Shown one piece after another: positions 1-7,211 of a DNA stretch of 35,262 nucleotides. The position numbers and the translations under genes are program-made. Under the pieces are notes generated by a model. The model did no database searches and was not told the DNA's origin. It saw only the letters and a list, made by a program, of their open reading frames with translations. How positions within the stretch are numbered: the stretch's first letter is position 1; each line of letters starts with the position of its first letter. Where the stretch lies: the NCBI GenBank assembly GCA_003224525.1, contig QHZB01000215.1, positions 1-35,262 on the forward strand, read 5' to 3'. Source of the stretch: Acidobacteriota bacterium (GTDB lineage: Bacteria; Acidobacteriota; Terriglobia; Acidiferrales; UBA7541).

Positions 1-90
1 GATGGCCTCACGTGATCATGTCTCGGCTCAAGTAATCCTCGAACGGGCACGGACGGTGCCTTCAAGCGCCAACGTAGGTGCGGTAATGCC
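1..90. other. Left edge, no assignable gene
   Basis: No gene can be named here. Two forward frames are open at the left edge: one stops at TAA 33-35, the other at TGA 101-103. Either could be the tail of a gene that starts outside the window. The visible residues are too few to recognise, and no pqqC-like ending is evident although pqqD follows. Confidence 0.4.
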
Positions 91-408
91 ATGCGTAGCT
101 TGAGAAGCCCTTCCCCTTTAGGGAGGGGAGTATGTCACCTTAACAGCTTTCCGCGCCTAGCTCCCGGCTGCCGCTTGAACGAAAAAACTCAGCAGCCGCG
201 TACGCTGCTCATGCCGGAGCGCGCCCTGCGCCTGAATGGCCCTAGTCTCGAAATTGTCGAGCGCTGCGACGGCAAACACACCGTCGAGCAAATCATCGTG
301 GATTTGCAGAAGATCTATTCCAAAGCCGAGCCGCACAAGGTCGAGCAGGACATCCTTGGCTATCTCAACCTTCTGCAAAAAGAGCGCGCTCTCGACTTTC
401 AGCTGTAA
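91..408 (+). CDS. pqqD: PqqD-family peptide chaperone
   Basis: Small PqqD-type protein that binds the PQQ precursor peptide (or a related RiPP precursor) and presents it to the radical SAM enzyme PqqE, encoded 38 nt downstream. Family hallmarks are clear: PRLAPGCRLN near residue 21, MPERALRLNGPS around 41-52, then ERCDGKHTVEQII, and a C-terminal winged-helix-like part ending in LLQKERALDFQL. The start is uncertain. ATG 91 has no ribosome-binding site, and residues 1-20 do not resemble the family. ATG 132 has an excellent GGGAGG five bases upstream, but its frame stops after three codons. Removing one T from the TT at 140-141 would join it to the PqqD frame and give a 91-residue protein of normal length (MSPNSFPRLAPG...). 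Either the start is unusual or a one-base indel is present. The family call is firm; the start is not. Confidence 0.85.
   Translation: MRSLRSPSPLGRGVCHLNSFPRLAPGCRLNEKTQQPRTLLMPERALRLNGPSLEIVERCDGKHTVEQIIVDLQKIYSKAEPHKVEQDILGYLNLLQKERALDFQL
108..128 (+). promoter_or_regulatory. Stem-loop over the pqqD ribosome-binding site
   Basis: Positions 108-115 (CCCTTCCC) pair with 121-128 (GGGAGGGG) over eight base pairs, one of them G-U, with a five-base loop (116-120). The right arm is itself the best Shine-Dalgarno sequence in the region, four bases before ATG 132. In mRNA this hairpin would hide the ribosome-binding site. Whether it regulates translation or is simply a repeat is unknown. Confidence 0.5.
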
Positions 409-446
409 CCGCTCCGGCTTCGGCCCCGGGCCCATTTTTTCTGAAC

Positions 447-1553
447 ATGACATCCACCATACCCAATCCGCTGGCGCTCATCGCTGAACTCACCCACCGT
501 TGCCCGCTGCATTGCGTCTATTGCTCGAACCCGCTGGAATTGCAATCTCGCACGACAGAACTCACTACCGAGGTCTGGTCTCGCGTTTTCAAGGAAGCCG
601 CCGAAGCCGGTGTCCTTCAAGCCGATTTCACCGGCGGCGAACCGCTCGCGCGCCCCGACATCGTCGAACTCGTCTGCGCCGCGCGCTCCCCCGGCCGCTA
701 CGTCAATCTCATCACCTCCGGCCTGCCCCTCGATGAAGCAAAACTCGCGGCTCTTGTGGATGCCGGGCTCGACCACATTCAGTTGAGCTTCCAGGGCGCG
801 CGTGAAGATACCGCCAACGAAATCTCCGGCACGAAGTCCCATGCGCAAAAGCTCCGCGTGCTCGAATGGCTGAGGCAGCATGGCATTGCCGTTACGCTCA
901 ACTTCGTCATCCACCGTCGCAACATCGACCAACTCGAACAAATGCTGGCCATCGCCGAATCTTCCTGCGCGACGCGGATCGAATTCGCCAACGTCCAGTA
1001 TTACGGCTGGGCCTTTGCTAATCGTGAAAATCTGCTGCCCACCCGCGAACAGTTAAATCGTTCCGTTGAATTTCTGAAACGCGAACAGGAAAGATTGCAG
1101 GGCAAAATCCGCATCGAATTTGTCGTTCCGGACTATTACGCGAAGTACCCCAAGCCCTGCATGGGCGGCTGGGGCCGCAAGCTGATGCTGATCACGCCAA
1201 GCGGCGATGCTCTTCCCTGCCACGCCGCGCAAGTCATTCCCGGCCTCGCATTCGAAAACGTGAGGGACCGCAGCCTGCACGAAATCTGGGAGCAATCCGC
1301 CGCGTTTCAGAAATTTCGCGGCGAAGCCTGGATGCAGGAGCCTTGCAAAACCTGCGACCGCCGCGAGCTGGATTTCGGGGGCTGCCGCTGCCAGGCATGG
1401 CTCCTCGCGGGGCATGCCGCTGCCACCGATCCCGTCTGTTCGCTCTCGCCGATACGCCCCAAAGTCGATGCCATCCTCACAGGAATAAACGCCGCGCCCC
1501 CGGCTCAGCTCTTTGTGAAGCCCGCCTGGCTCTACCGCCCAAATCCTGCCTAA
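447..1553 (+). CDS. pqqE: PqqE-type radical SAM/SPASM enzyme
   Basis: Radical SAM protein of 368 residues. PqqE forms the Glu-Tyr carbon-carbon cross-link in the PqqA precursor during pyrroloquinoline quinone synthesis. The [4Fe-4S]-binding CxxxCxxC is at C19, C23, C26 (RCPLHCVYC), followed by the FTGGEPLARPD motif that contacts SAM. The C-terminal SPASM domain has its extra cysteines in PKPCMGGWG, LPCHAA, EPCKTCDRR and GGCRCQAW, then DPVCSLSP. The length is normal. It lies 38 nt after pqqD in the same direction, and PqqD-PqqE form a complex in known systems. No pqqA, pqqB or pqqC is visible in this window, so a PQQ-like RiPP pathway is the alternative. The stop codon overlaps the end of the convergent MFS gene by 4 nt. 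Confidence 0.9.
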   Translation: MTSTIPNPLALIAELTHRCPLHCVYCSNPLELQSRTTELTTEVWSRVFKEAAEAGVLQADFTGGEPLARPDIVELVCAARSPGRYVNLITSGLPLDEAKLAALVDAGLDHIQLSFQGAREDTANEISGTKSHAQKLRVLEWLRQHGIAVTLNFVIHRRNIDQLEQMLAIAESSCATRIEFANVQYYGWAFANRENLLPTREQLNRSVEFLKREQERLQGKIRIEFVVPDYYAKYPKPCMGGWGRKLMLITPSGDALPCHAAQVIPGLAFENVRDRSLHEIWEQSAAFQKFRGEAWMQEPCKTCDRRELDFGGCRCQAWLLAGHAAATDPVCSLSPIRPKVDAILTGINAAPPAQLFVKPAWLYRPNPA

Positions 1554-2830
1554 TCCGCCTCTGCAGTTTGCGTTTTTCCCAGCCTCATTATCACTCGAGC
1601 GATGAAAATCAGGCTGCCCAGCAACACCAGCGAACCGAATACTGTCAGCGTATTCTGCGGGCCGATGTGCTTCGCCGCCGCGCCTGCAATCAACGCCCCC
1701 ATCGGCTGGACTCCCATGAACATCGTCGCGTACACCGCCATCACCCGGCTGCGCAGCTCATCGGGCACGCGATTTTGAATCAAGGTGTTCGTGGCCGCCA
1801 TCTGCGAGGTGGCCGCAAATCCCACGACGAAGAGCACCGCAACACACAGCCCGAAGTTCTTCGCCTGCGAGAAAATAATCAGGCATATCGCGCAAGTCGT
1901 CGACGTCGCCGCGATCCACCGCGCCAGCCCCTTGTAATGCGTTCGCGCGGCAAAGTGCAGCGCGCCGATCACCGCTCCCACTCCCGCCGAGCTCATAAGC
2001 AATCCCAGCGTCCGCGCATCTCCCTTCAAAATGTCCTGCGCGTAAATCGGCATGAACACTGCATACTGCAATCCAAAGAGGCTCAGCGTGCTGAGCAGCA
2101 GCAACGTCGACCGCACGGGCAGATCGCTCATCGCAAACCGGAAACCCTGCACAAAACTCCTCAGCGGCGAATCCGTGCTCGGTTTGATTTCCCTCGGCTC
2201 AATCCGCATCATCAGTAGCGCCACAATCACGGCGACGAAACTCAACCCATTCAGAAAGAAACACCCGCCCGCTCCCACCAGCGCGATCGCAAACCCCGCA
2301 ATCGCCGGCCCCACCGCCCGCGCTGCATTGAAAATCGAGGAGTTCAGCGCAATCGCGTTCGGCAGATCTTCTTTCCCCACCATCTGCACGAAAAACGCCT
2401 GCCGGATCGGCACGTCAAACGCATTGACGATGCCAACCAGAAACGCGATCACGATCAAATTCCATTTGCCAATCAAATGGGCCCACGTCAATCCCGCCAG
2501 CACAAACGCCAGAAGCATGGTAATCGTCTGCGTGACAATCACCCCGCGATGCCGGTCGAAGCGGTCTCCCACATACCCGCCCAATGACGAAAGAAAAAGC
2601 ATCGGCACCTGGCTCGCAAATCCAAACACTCCCAGCAACGCCGCAGAGTGCGTCAGCTGATAAACCAGCCAAAGCTGCGCCATATTCTGCATCCACGTCC
2701 CAATAAGCGATATGAGTTGTCCCGCGATGAACAACTGAAAATTGCGGTGCTGCATCGCGCGGAAGCGCGTGGAAGACGACGGGAAGCGCGTGGACACGGC
2801 CGGGTTGACCGCTCTGCGGTCACTCTTCAA
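1550..2830 (-). CDS. MFS transporter, EntS/MFS_3-like
   Basis: Polytopic membrane protein of 426 residues of the major facilitator superfamily. It resembles the EntS/multidrug efflux branch: FRAMQHRNFQLFIAGQLISL near residue 23, a loop 2-3 signature GGYVGDRFDRHRG around 88-100, and later hydrophobic stretches consistent with 12 helices. The substrate cannot be inferred. The start is TTG 2830, preceded by GGAGGA eight or nine bases upstream; the next in-frame ATG (2755) has no ribosome-binding site, so TTG is preferred. It converges on pqqE with a 4-nt overlap of the coding ends, so neither gene has a separate terminator there. Confidence 0.85.
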   Translation of the reverse strand: MKSDRRAVNPAVSTRFPSSSTRFRAMQHRNFQLFIAGQLISLIGTWMQNMAQLWLVYQLTHSAALLGVFGFASQVPMLFLSSLGGYVGDRFDRHRGVIVTQTITMLLAFVLAGLTWAHLIGKWNLIVIAFLVGIVNAFDVPIRQAFFVQMVGKEDLPNAIALNSSIFNAARAVGPAIAGFAIALVGAGGCFFLNGLSFVAVIVALLMMRIEPREIKPSTDSPLRSFVQGFRFAMSDLPVRSTLLLLSTLSLFGLQYAVFMPIYAQDILKGDARTLGLLMSSAGVGAVIGALHFAARTHYKGLARWIAATSTTCAICLIIFSQAKNFGLCVAVLFVVGFAATSQMAATNTLIQNRVPDELRSRVMAVYATMFMGVQPMGALIAGAAAKHIGPQNTLTVFGSLVLLGSLIFIARVIMRLGKTQTAEAD

Positions 2831-3146
2831 AATGATCTTCCTCCACTCGTTGGATGCTCAGATTCTGGACTAGTCACGATGCCGTGGGAACTGCACTATT
2901 GTCAATGTGGCTTCGATGAAGCATCGATTCGGGAGCTGCCAATTTGCGCTAGTGCGGCCGCAGCGGATTGCTCTCGCTCGTTGCAAATGCGATCTGAGTA
3001 AGAATGGATTAAAGGTCCGTCGGTCGAGGGTTGCCGAAATTAGAGAAAGAGTAAAGAAAGACGGAGTATGCCCCAGGCGCCGGTTGCCAAGCCGCGTCTT
3101 GAACTAATAACTTAAAACTGAAAATGACTTATAACTGACAACCGTC
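2831..3146. other. Intergenic stretch, 316 nt
   Basis: No open frame here looks like a protein. The left part would hold the promoter of the minus-strand MFS gene, but no convincing -35/-10 pair stands out. The right end (3101-3144) is AT-rich and holds a 17-nt tandem duplication described separately, immediately after the DUF3106 stop codon. Confidence 0.6.
3105..3138. repeat. 17-nt tandem duplication
   Basis: Two directly adjacent 17-nt units, 3105-3121 (TAATAACTTAAAACTGA) and 3122-3138 (AAATGACTTATAACTGA), agree at 14 of 17 positions. They start nine bases beyond the stop codon of the minus-strand DUF3106 gene in an otherwise GC-rich region. No hairpin with a T-run is formed, so this is not a standard terminator. 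Confidence 0.7.
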
Positions 3147-3857
3147 TTATTCGTTCGGCGGGTCCGGCGACCCACCCACATGCAGATGGCTCAGGTCACG
3201 AAGCGTGGCCTGATCTTCCTGGCTCATTCCCCGCGTGAAATTCGGATCGTTCAGATGCTGATTGCGCGCTGACTCTGGCATGTTTTTCAGCACGCCCAAT
3301 CGTTGCTGGATTGCGCGCTTGCGGTCCGGCGGCATCTGCTGCCACTTCGGCAGGATATCACTACGGATGTGCTGGCGCTGTTCCGGCGTCAGCTTGTTCC
3401 ACACCTGCGCGCGGTCCTGCAATTCCTGCCGCTGCGCAGGCGGCAGGTTTTGCAGCCGCCGGTGGTTCTCCAGGACCTTCTGCCTTTCCTGTGGACTCAA
3501 ACTGTTAAATTCCTTTTTTGGCGGCGGCGTGTACGCCGATAGAGGCCGGTTCGGATTATTGTTCGGCCGCTTCGCCGTCTCCGCTCGATTCATGTTCGGG
3601 TTCGGTGGGCGGTTCGCGCCGGAGTTCGGCCGCGCGTTTTGCGCTCTCCTGGTTTCCTGCTGCTGTCGGTGCTCCCGCCTTTGTTCCTGTCTCTGCTGCT
3701 GCTGTCTCGGCGGCTGGTTCTGCTGCTTTGGCGGCCTATTCTCCTGTCGATTCTGCGCCCCATTCGCGCGCGGTCCCTGCGCAAAGCACGGCACAGCCAG
3801 CGGCGCGCTCATTCCCAGGGCCATCAACCATCCCGCGAATTGGAGTTTCCGTTTCAT
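3147..3857 (-). CDS. Secreted DUF3106-family protein
   Basis: Protein of 236 residues with an N-terminal signal peptide (KRKLQFAGWLMALGMSAPLAVPCFAQ, cleavage expected after about residue 26, written here only for its K/R start and hydrophobic core). A long low-complexity region rich in Gln, Arg, Asn and Pro follows (about 30-110). The conserved DUF3106 part is about 115-215, with repeated LSPQERQKVLENHRRLQNLP, LTPEQRQHIRSDILPKWQQMP and similar helices. It is probably periplasmic. DUF3106 has no established biochemical role; similar proteins sit next to ECF sigma factors and are thought to be envelope-stress related. It is third in the operon, 6 nt after the anti-sigma gene, with AAGGGG two bases before ATG. 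Confidence 0.8.
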   Translation of the reverse strand: MKRKLQFAGWLMALGMSAPLAVPCFAQGPRANGAQNRQENRPPKQQNQPPRQQQQRQEQRREHRQQQETRRAQNARPNSGANRPPNPNMNRAETAKRPNNNPNRPLSAYTPPPKKEFNSLSPQERQKVLENHRRLQNLPPAQRQELQDRAQVWNKLTPEQRQHIRSDILPKWQQMPPDRKRAIQQRLGVLKNMPESARNQHLNDPNFTRGMSQEDQATLRDLSHLHVGGSPDPPNE

Positions 3858-3863
3858 TTCCCC

Positions 3864-4346
3864 TTACATCTGCTGATTCTGATTTGTGTCGCTTCCTTCA
3901 TCGGCCTGCACCGGCTGCGGCAGATCCGTTAGCGGCGCGAAATTCGACAAAACATCAAAATTCTCCAGCACTGGCATGTTCTGGTTTATCGTCTCGACTT
4001 CACTCGCATTTAGCGGAGGCTCCGCCGGACGCGAGCCCAGCCACATCATCGCCAGTACCAGCATCGACGCCGCAAACGCCACCCTCGGCGACGGCGCAAA
4101 CCATGCCCACCAGCTCTGCTTGCCCGGCTCCGCGGCCACTCGCGCCCACACCCGCACATCAAACGCCGCCGACGGCTCGATCATCGGCACCTCGTCCAGC
4201 AACACATCCACCGCGCGAAATTCATTCACGCGCAACTGGCACAGCGCACAGGTCGAGAGATGCTTCTCCATCTCCAGCCGTTCGCCTTCCTTCAGGCGCC
4301 CGTCCACATATCCCATAATCTTCTTTTCCATCCGGCCACAACCCAT
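3864..4346 (-). CDS. Zinc-finger-type anti-sigma factor
   Basis: Membrane-anchored anti-sigma factor expected to hold the ECF sigma factor encoded just upstream. The 160-residue form starts at ATG 4346, chosen because GGAAGG lies five bases before it; a TTG at 4370 would add eight residues. The anti-sigma domain has the HxxxCxxC signature HLSTCALC (H29, C33, C36) after a helix MEKKIMGYVDGRLKEGERLE. One membrane segment lies around residues 88-104 (RVAFAASMLVLAMMWLG), and the last 55 residues, acidic and Asn/Gln rich, would be periplasmic. The gap to the sigma gene is 27 nt. How it would be released (proteolysis or redox at the cysteines) cannot be told. Confidence 0.82.
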   Translation of the reverse strand: MGCGRMEKKIMGYVDGRLKEGERLEMEKHLSTCALCQLRVNEFRAVDVLLDEVPMIEPSAAFDVRVWARVAAEPGKQSWWAWFAPSPRVAFAASMLVLAMMWLGSRPAEPPLNASEVETINQNMPVLENFDVLSNFAPLTDLPQPVQADEGSDTNQNQQM

Positions 4347-4373
4347 GATGTCCTTCCCTTCCTGGTCCAACCT

Positions 4374-4973
4374 CTACGGCCTTGCCTGCTGCGCCACGAG
4401 GGGGGCTAATTCCACTCGCAGCGTTTCGTACGCCCGGAAGAGCAGCGATTTCAGCGCGCTTTCCGAACATTGCAAAATCTTCGCAATCTCTCCGTAGTCC
4501 AGCTCTTGATACTTGTGCAGGAGCACCGCCGCACGCTGCTTCTCCGGTAACTTTTCGATCGCAAGCCGGATCATCTTGCGCCGCGCCTCCTCGATCAAGT
4601 GCTGCTCGATGTTGGGGTGCTTCTCGGCGACATCCATCGTCTTTTCGTCGCCGTCCTCGGCATCCGTCGTCACCGGCGCGTCCAGTGAGATTTCCATGCG
4701 CTGGTAACGGTTGTCCCGCACCGAATTCAACGCCAGGTTTGTCGCGATCCGGAAGAGCCAGGTGGTGAACTTCGCGCTCGGTATGTAATCTTCCCGCGCG
4801 CGGTACACTCGCAAAAAAACTTCTTGCGCCAGGTCTTCCGCCTGTTCCCGGTTCCGCACCATGCGGTACAGGAAATTGACCAGCGGACTCCGATAACGAT
4901 GGAGTAGAAGCGCGAACGACTGTTCGTCGCCCGCCTTCACGTCCAGCATCAGTTGGACGTCCGACCTGGCCAT
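4374..4973 (-). CDS. ECF RNA polymerase sigma factor, RpoE-like
   Basis: Group 4 sigma-70 factor of about 199 residues. Region 2 includes NREQAEDLAQEVFLRVYRAR and FTTWLFRIATNLALNSVRD; region 4 includes LPEKQRAAVLLHKYQELDYG, EIAKILQCSESALKSLLFRA and the recognition helix. An acidic linker of about 35 residues (VTTDAEDGDEKTMDVAEKHP) separates them. The usual partner, a ZAS-type anti-sigma factor, follows in the same operon. ATG 4973 is used; an in-frame GTG at 4982 is the alternative and neither has a strong ribosome-binding site. A candidate ECF promoter ends just upstream, which suggests autoregulation and a very short leader. Confidence 0.92.
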   Translation of the reverse strand: MARSDVQLMLDVKAGDEQSFALLLHRYRSPLVNFLYRMVRNREQAEDLAQEVFLRVYRAREDYIPSAKFTTWLFRIATNLALNSVRDNRYQRMEISLDAPVTTDAEDGDEKTMDVAEKHPNIEQHLIEEARRKMIRLAIEKLPEKQRAAVLLHKYQELDYGEIAKILQCSESALKSLLFRAYETLRVELAPLVAQQARP

Positions 4974-4987
4974 AGCCGCCACACTGT

Positions 4988-5016
4988 ATCAAACCCATGT
5001 AGTCTCAGAAAGTTGC
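4988..5016 (-). promoter_or_regulatory. Candidate ECF-type autoregulatory promoter
   Basis: Read on the minus strand, GCAACTTT (5016-5009) is followed after 14 bases by GTTTGAT (4994-4988). This resembles RpoE-type promoters, with an AAC-containing -35 and a TCTGA-like -10. The predicted transcription start, near 4981, falls at the GTG and eight bases before the ATG of the sigma gene. This rests on resemblance only. Confidence 0.4.
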
Positions 5017-5054
5017 AATTGGTAGGAGTACTCGCAGGCGAAGATACAGCGAAG

Positions 5055-5828
5055 CTAAACGTGAAATAAATGCCGCATTATCAACAAACTGACAACTCCC
5101 ACAAATACCAGCAGCGCCATCCGCCAATTCGGCTCACGGTTCACTTCCGGCAGCAAATCCGTCGCCGCCACGTACAACGTGACCCCTCCAGAAAGCGGCA
5201 GCGCGTACTTCAACTGCCCCCGCAACGAACTCGTCAGCAACACTCCCGCCAGCGTCGCCACTCCCAATAACCCCGCCGCCAGAATCGCGTTGCGCTTTCC
5301 CTGCCCGCTCGCCAACACTACCGAAGCCACCGTAAATCCCTCCGGCAGCTTGTGCAGAAACACCGCGAAAAACATCACCGCCCCCAGCCATGTCGAAACC
5401 AGGAATCCCGCCGCGATCGCCACGCCATCAAAAAACGTATGAATCGTCATCCCCACCAGCACGCTCGCCTGCGCGTGCTGGTGGCTCATCTCCTCGAGAT
5501 GCGTCTCCTCACCAAAATGAAAATGTGGCGCCAGCGTATGTTCAAACAGGTGCACCAGGAAGTAGCCAATCAAGACATACAGCAGCGCGCTCTCGCCTGA
5601 CAGCTGCACCGACTCCGGAATTACCTCGACGAACGCCACCGCCAGCATGTACCCGGCGCCCAGCGCCAGAAAATATTGCAGAAATTTCCGCGGCCACTCC
5701 TTGTGAACAACAAAATATCCCCCCACCAAATTCCCTGCCGCCGCAATGAGCCCAAGCCCTGCCGCCAAAGTCGTCCGAAATGCTAGATCATGTCCCATTG
5801 GGAGTGCCGCGGCTTGCCTTCCGTCCAC
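5055..5828 (-). CDS. ZIP-family divalent metal transporter
   Basis: Polytopic ZIP protein (257 residues, about eight helices), probably importing Zn2+, Fe2+ or similar ions across the inner membrane. The metal-site motifs are present: HTFFDGVAIAAG in helix IV and FLHKLPEGFTVASV in helix V, preceded by a histidine-rich loop (HLFEHTLAPHFHFGEETHLE, then HQHAQ) at about residues 93-120 that may bind metal. Helix II has VAFVEVIPES. The start is either GTG 5828 or ATG 5798, and neither has a well-placed ribosome-binding site. The gene ends 72 nt before the sigma factor gene. Its leader contains a dispersed repeat (see 5870-5966). Confidence 0.88.
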   Translation of the reverse strand: MDGRQAAALPMGHDLAFRTTLAAGLGLIAAAGNLVGGYFVVHKEWPRKFLQYFLALGAGYMLAVAFVEVIPESVQLSGESALLYVLIGYFLVHLFEHTLAPHFHFGEETHLEEMSHQHAQASVLVGMTIHTFFDGVAIAAGFLVSTWLGAVMFFAVFLHKLPEGFTVASVVLASGQGKRNAILAAGLLGVATLAGVLLTSSLRGQLKYALPLSGGVTLYVAATDLLPEVNREPNWRMALLVFVGVVSLLIMRHLFHV

Positions 5829-5869
5829 CTCTCTCGACGACTTCGAGCTAGGAGCGCTTTCGCCGCTGT

Positions 5870-5966
5870 CCTGCTTTTCTTCTCTGTGCCCTCTAGGTTC
5901 TCTCTGAACTCGGTGTTAATTCTTAGTCTTTATCCTTACTTCGTTAGTTGATTACTTCTTTATTTC
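5870..5966 (-). repeat. Composite dispersed repeat in the ZIP leader
   Basis: Read on the minus strand, two repeat types follow each other. First comes B (5966-5934), rich in GAAGTAA units. Then comes A, with TTAACACCGAG, CAGAGAGAACC and GGCACAGAGAAGAAAA, ending about 45 nt before the ZIP start. Type A recurs before mobA (32110-32178) and before yacG (17177-17210); type B recurs at 33740-33772, where 27 of 33 positions agree. B starts at the ychF stop codon. Confidence 0.6.
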
Positions 5967-7035
5967 ATCCGCTGTGCCTAAATAAAATCACATCCCCCTC
6001 TTGCACCACGTACTCTTTCCCCTCCAACCTCACCTGCGCCTTCTCCCGCGCCGCCGGCAAACTCCCCGCCGCCAGCAGATCATTCCACCGCACCACTTCC
6101 GCCCGTATAAAACCCTTCTCGATGTCGCTATGGATGGCCCCCGCCGCCTTCACCGCCGTTGCTCCCTTTCGAATCGTCCAAGCCCGCACCTCGGGCTCCC
6201 CCGCCGTGAAAAACTGGATCAACCCCAGCAAATCATACGTCGCGCGAATCATCCGGTTCAGCCCTGGTTCCTTCAATCCATACGACGCCAGCAGCTCGGC
6301 CGCTTCTTTCTCATTCATTTCGGAGAGTTCCGCCTCCAGCCGCCCGCAAATCGCCACTACCGCCGCATTCGGCCGCCCCTGCAAGGCACTCAATTTGTGC
6401 CGCACTACTGCCGTCTCCAGCTTATCCGCCTCGTCGTCCCCCAGGTTCAGCACATACAGCACTGGCCGCGCAGACAAAAACAAAAATCCGCCAATCGACT
6501 TTCTCTCCTCCGGCGTCAACTCCAATTCCCGCAGCGCCTTCTCCGCCTCCACATGCGCCTTGCATTTTTCCAGTGCGCCCTTCTCCATCTCCAGGATCGG
6601 ATCGCGCTTTTTCTTCAAATCCTTATCCACCCGCTCCAGCCGCCGCGTAATTTGATCGTGATCCGAAAGCATCAGCTCCAGATCTAGATTCGTCGCGTCG
6701 CGCAAGGGATCGATGCTCCCCTCCGAATGCGGCACCGAAGGGTCCTCAAAAACGCGAATCACGTGCGCAATCACGTCCACTTCGCGCAATTGCGCCAGCG
6801 CATCGCGCATGCGCTCCTTTTGCATCCCACCCAAATCCACGTAATTCACGGTCGCATACGTGATTTTCTTCGGGTTATACAGTTTCGCCAGTTCTACCAG
6901 TCGCGGCTCCGGCACCTTCGCCACCCCCACGTGCGTAGCCGACGCCCCTCCCTTCCCCTCGACATGCGCCTTCGTCAAGATTCGAAACAGCGTGGTCTTC
7001 CCCACCTGTGGTAGTCCAATAATTCCGGTTTGCAT
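5965..7035 (-). CDS. ychF: YchF/OLA1-type P-loop ATPase
   Basis: Universally conserved Obg-related NTPase of 356 residues that binds ATP and associates with ribosomes; it is linked to stress and redox responses. It has an N-terminal G domain, a coiled-coil insertion around residues 125-170 (RRLERVDKDLKKKRDP...), and a C-terminal TGS/DUF933 domain (FTAGEPEVRAWTIRKGATAVKAAG; HSDIEKGFIRAEVV). The P-loop reads GLPQVGKTTLF, where the usual form is GLPNVGKST. The NKxD-like position reads NLGDDE, consistent with ATP rather than GTP preference. The start ATG 7035 has almost no leader behind an extended -10 element. The downstream end carries a dispersed repeat. Confidence 0.93.
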   Translation of the reverse strand: MQTGIIGLPQVGKTTLFRILTKAHVEGKGGASATHVGVAKVPEPRLVELAKLYNPKKITYATVNYVDLGGMQKERMRDALAQLREVDVIAHVIRVFEDPSVPHSEGSIDPLRDATNLDLELMLSDHDQITRRLERVDKDLKKKRDPILEMEKGALEKCKAHVEAEKALRELELTPEERKSIGGFLFLSARPVLYVLNLGDDEADKLETAVVRHKLSALQGRPNAAVVAICGRLEAELSEMNEKEAAELLASYGLKEPGLNRMIRATYDLLGLIQFFTAGEPEVRAWTIRKGATAVKAAGAIHSDIEKGFIRAEVVRWNDLLAAGSLPAAREKAQVRLEGKEYVVQEGDVILFRHSG

Positions 7036-7044
7036 AAACCGGTA

Positions 7045-7053
7045 ATCCTAGCA
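7045..7053 (-). promoter_or_regulatory. Extended -10 promoter of ychF
   Basis: Minus-strand TGCTAGGAT: an extended -10 (TG, one base, TAGGAT at 7050-7045) with no recognisable -35. The expected start of transcription is about three bases before ATG 7035, so the transcript would be nearly leaderless. Confidence 0.5.
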
Positions 7054-7211
7054 CACCCGTCCGTGCGAGCCGCCTTCTGCGGCGCTAACTGAGCCGCGCT
7101 CGACTGCACGGCCAATCCCTCAATTGCTGCCGAATTCACATTCTTGTAAACGAAGTGACCTACCCTCACGTCAAATTGGTGGACTTGCGCGAAGGAGAGA
7201 GTCTCTAATTC

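Noticed and set aside
1343-2218. Open frame overlapping the end of pqqE and the MFS gene
   Set aside because: Arg/Pro/His-rich translation without domain, and both overlapping genes are well supported.
3518-4318. Ser/Pro/Ala-rich plus-strand frame opposite DUF3106 and anti-sigma genes
   Set aside because: Low-complexity antisense translation; the minus-strand genes have signal peptide, zinc motif and ribosome-binding sites.
5870-5966. CRISPR-like array in repeat-rich spacers
   Set aside because: Repeats are degenerate and few, with no regular unique spacers and no cas genes.
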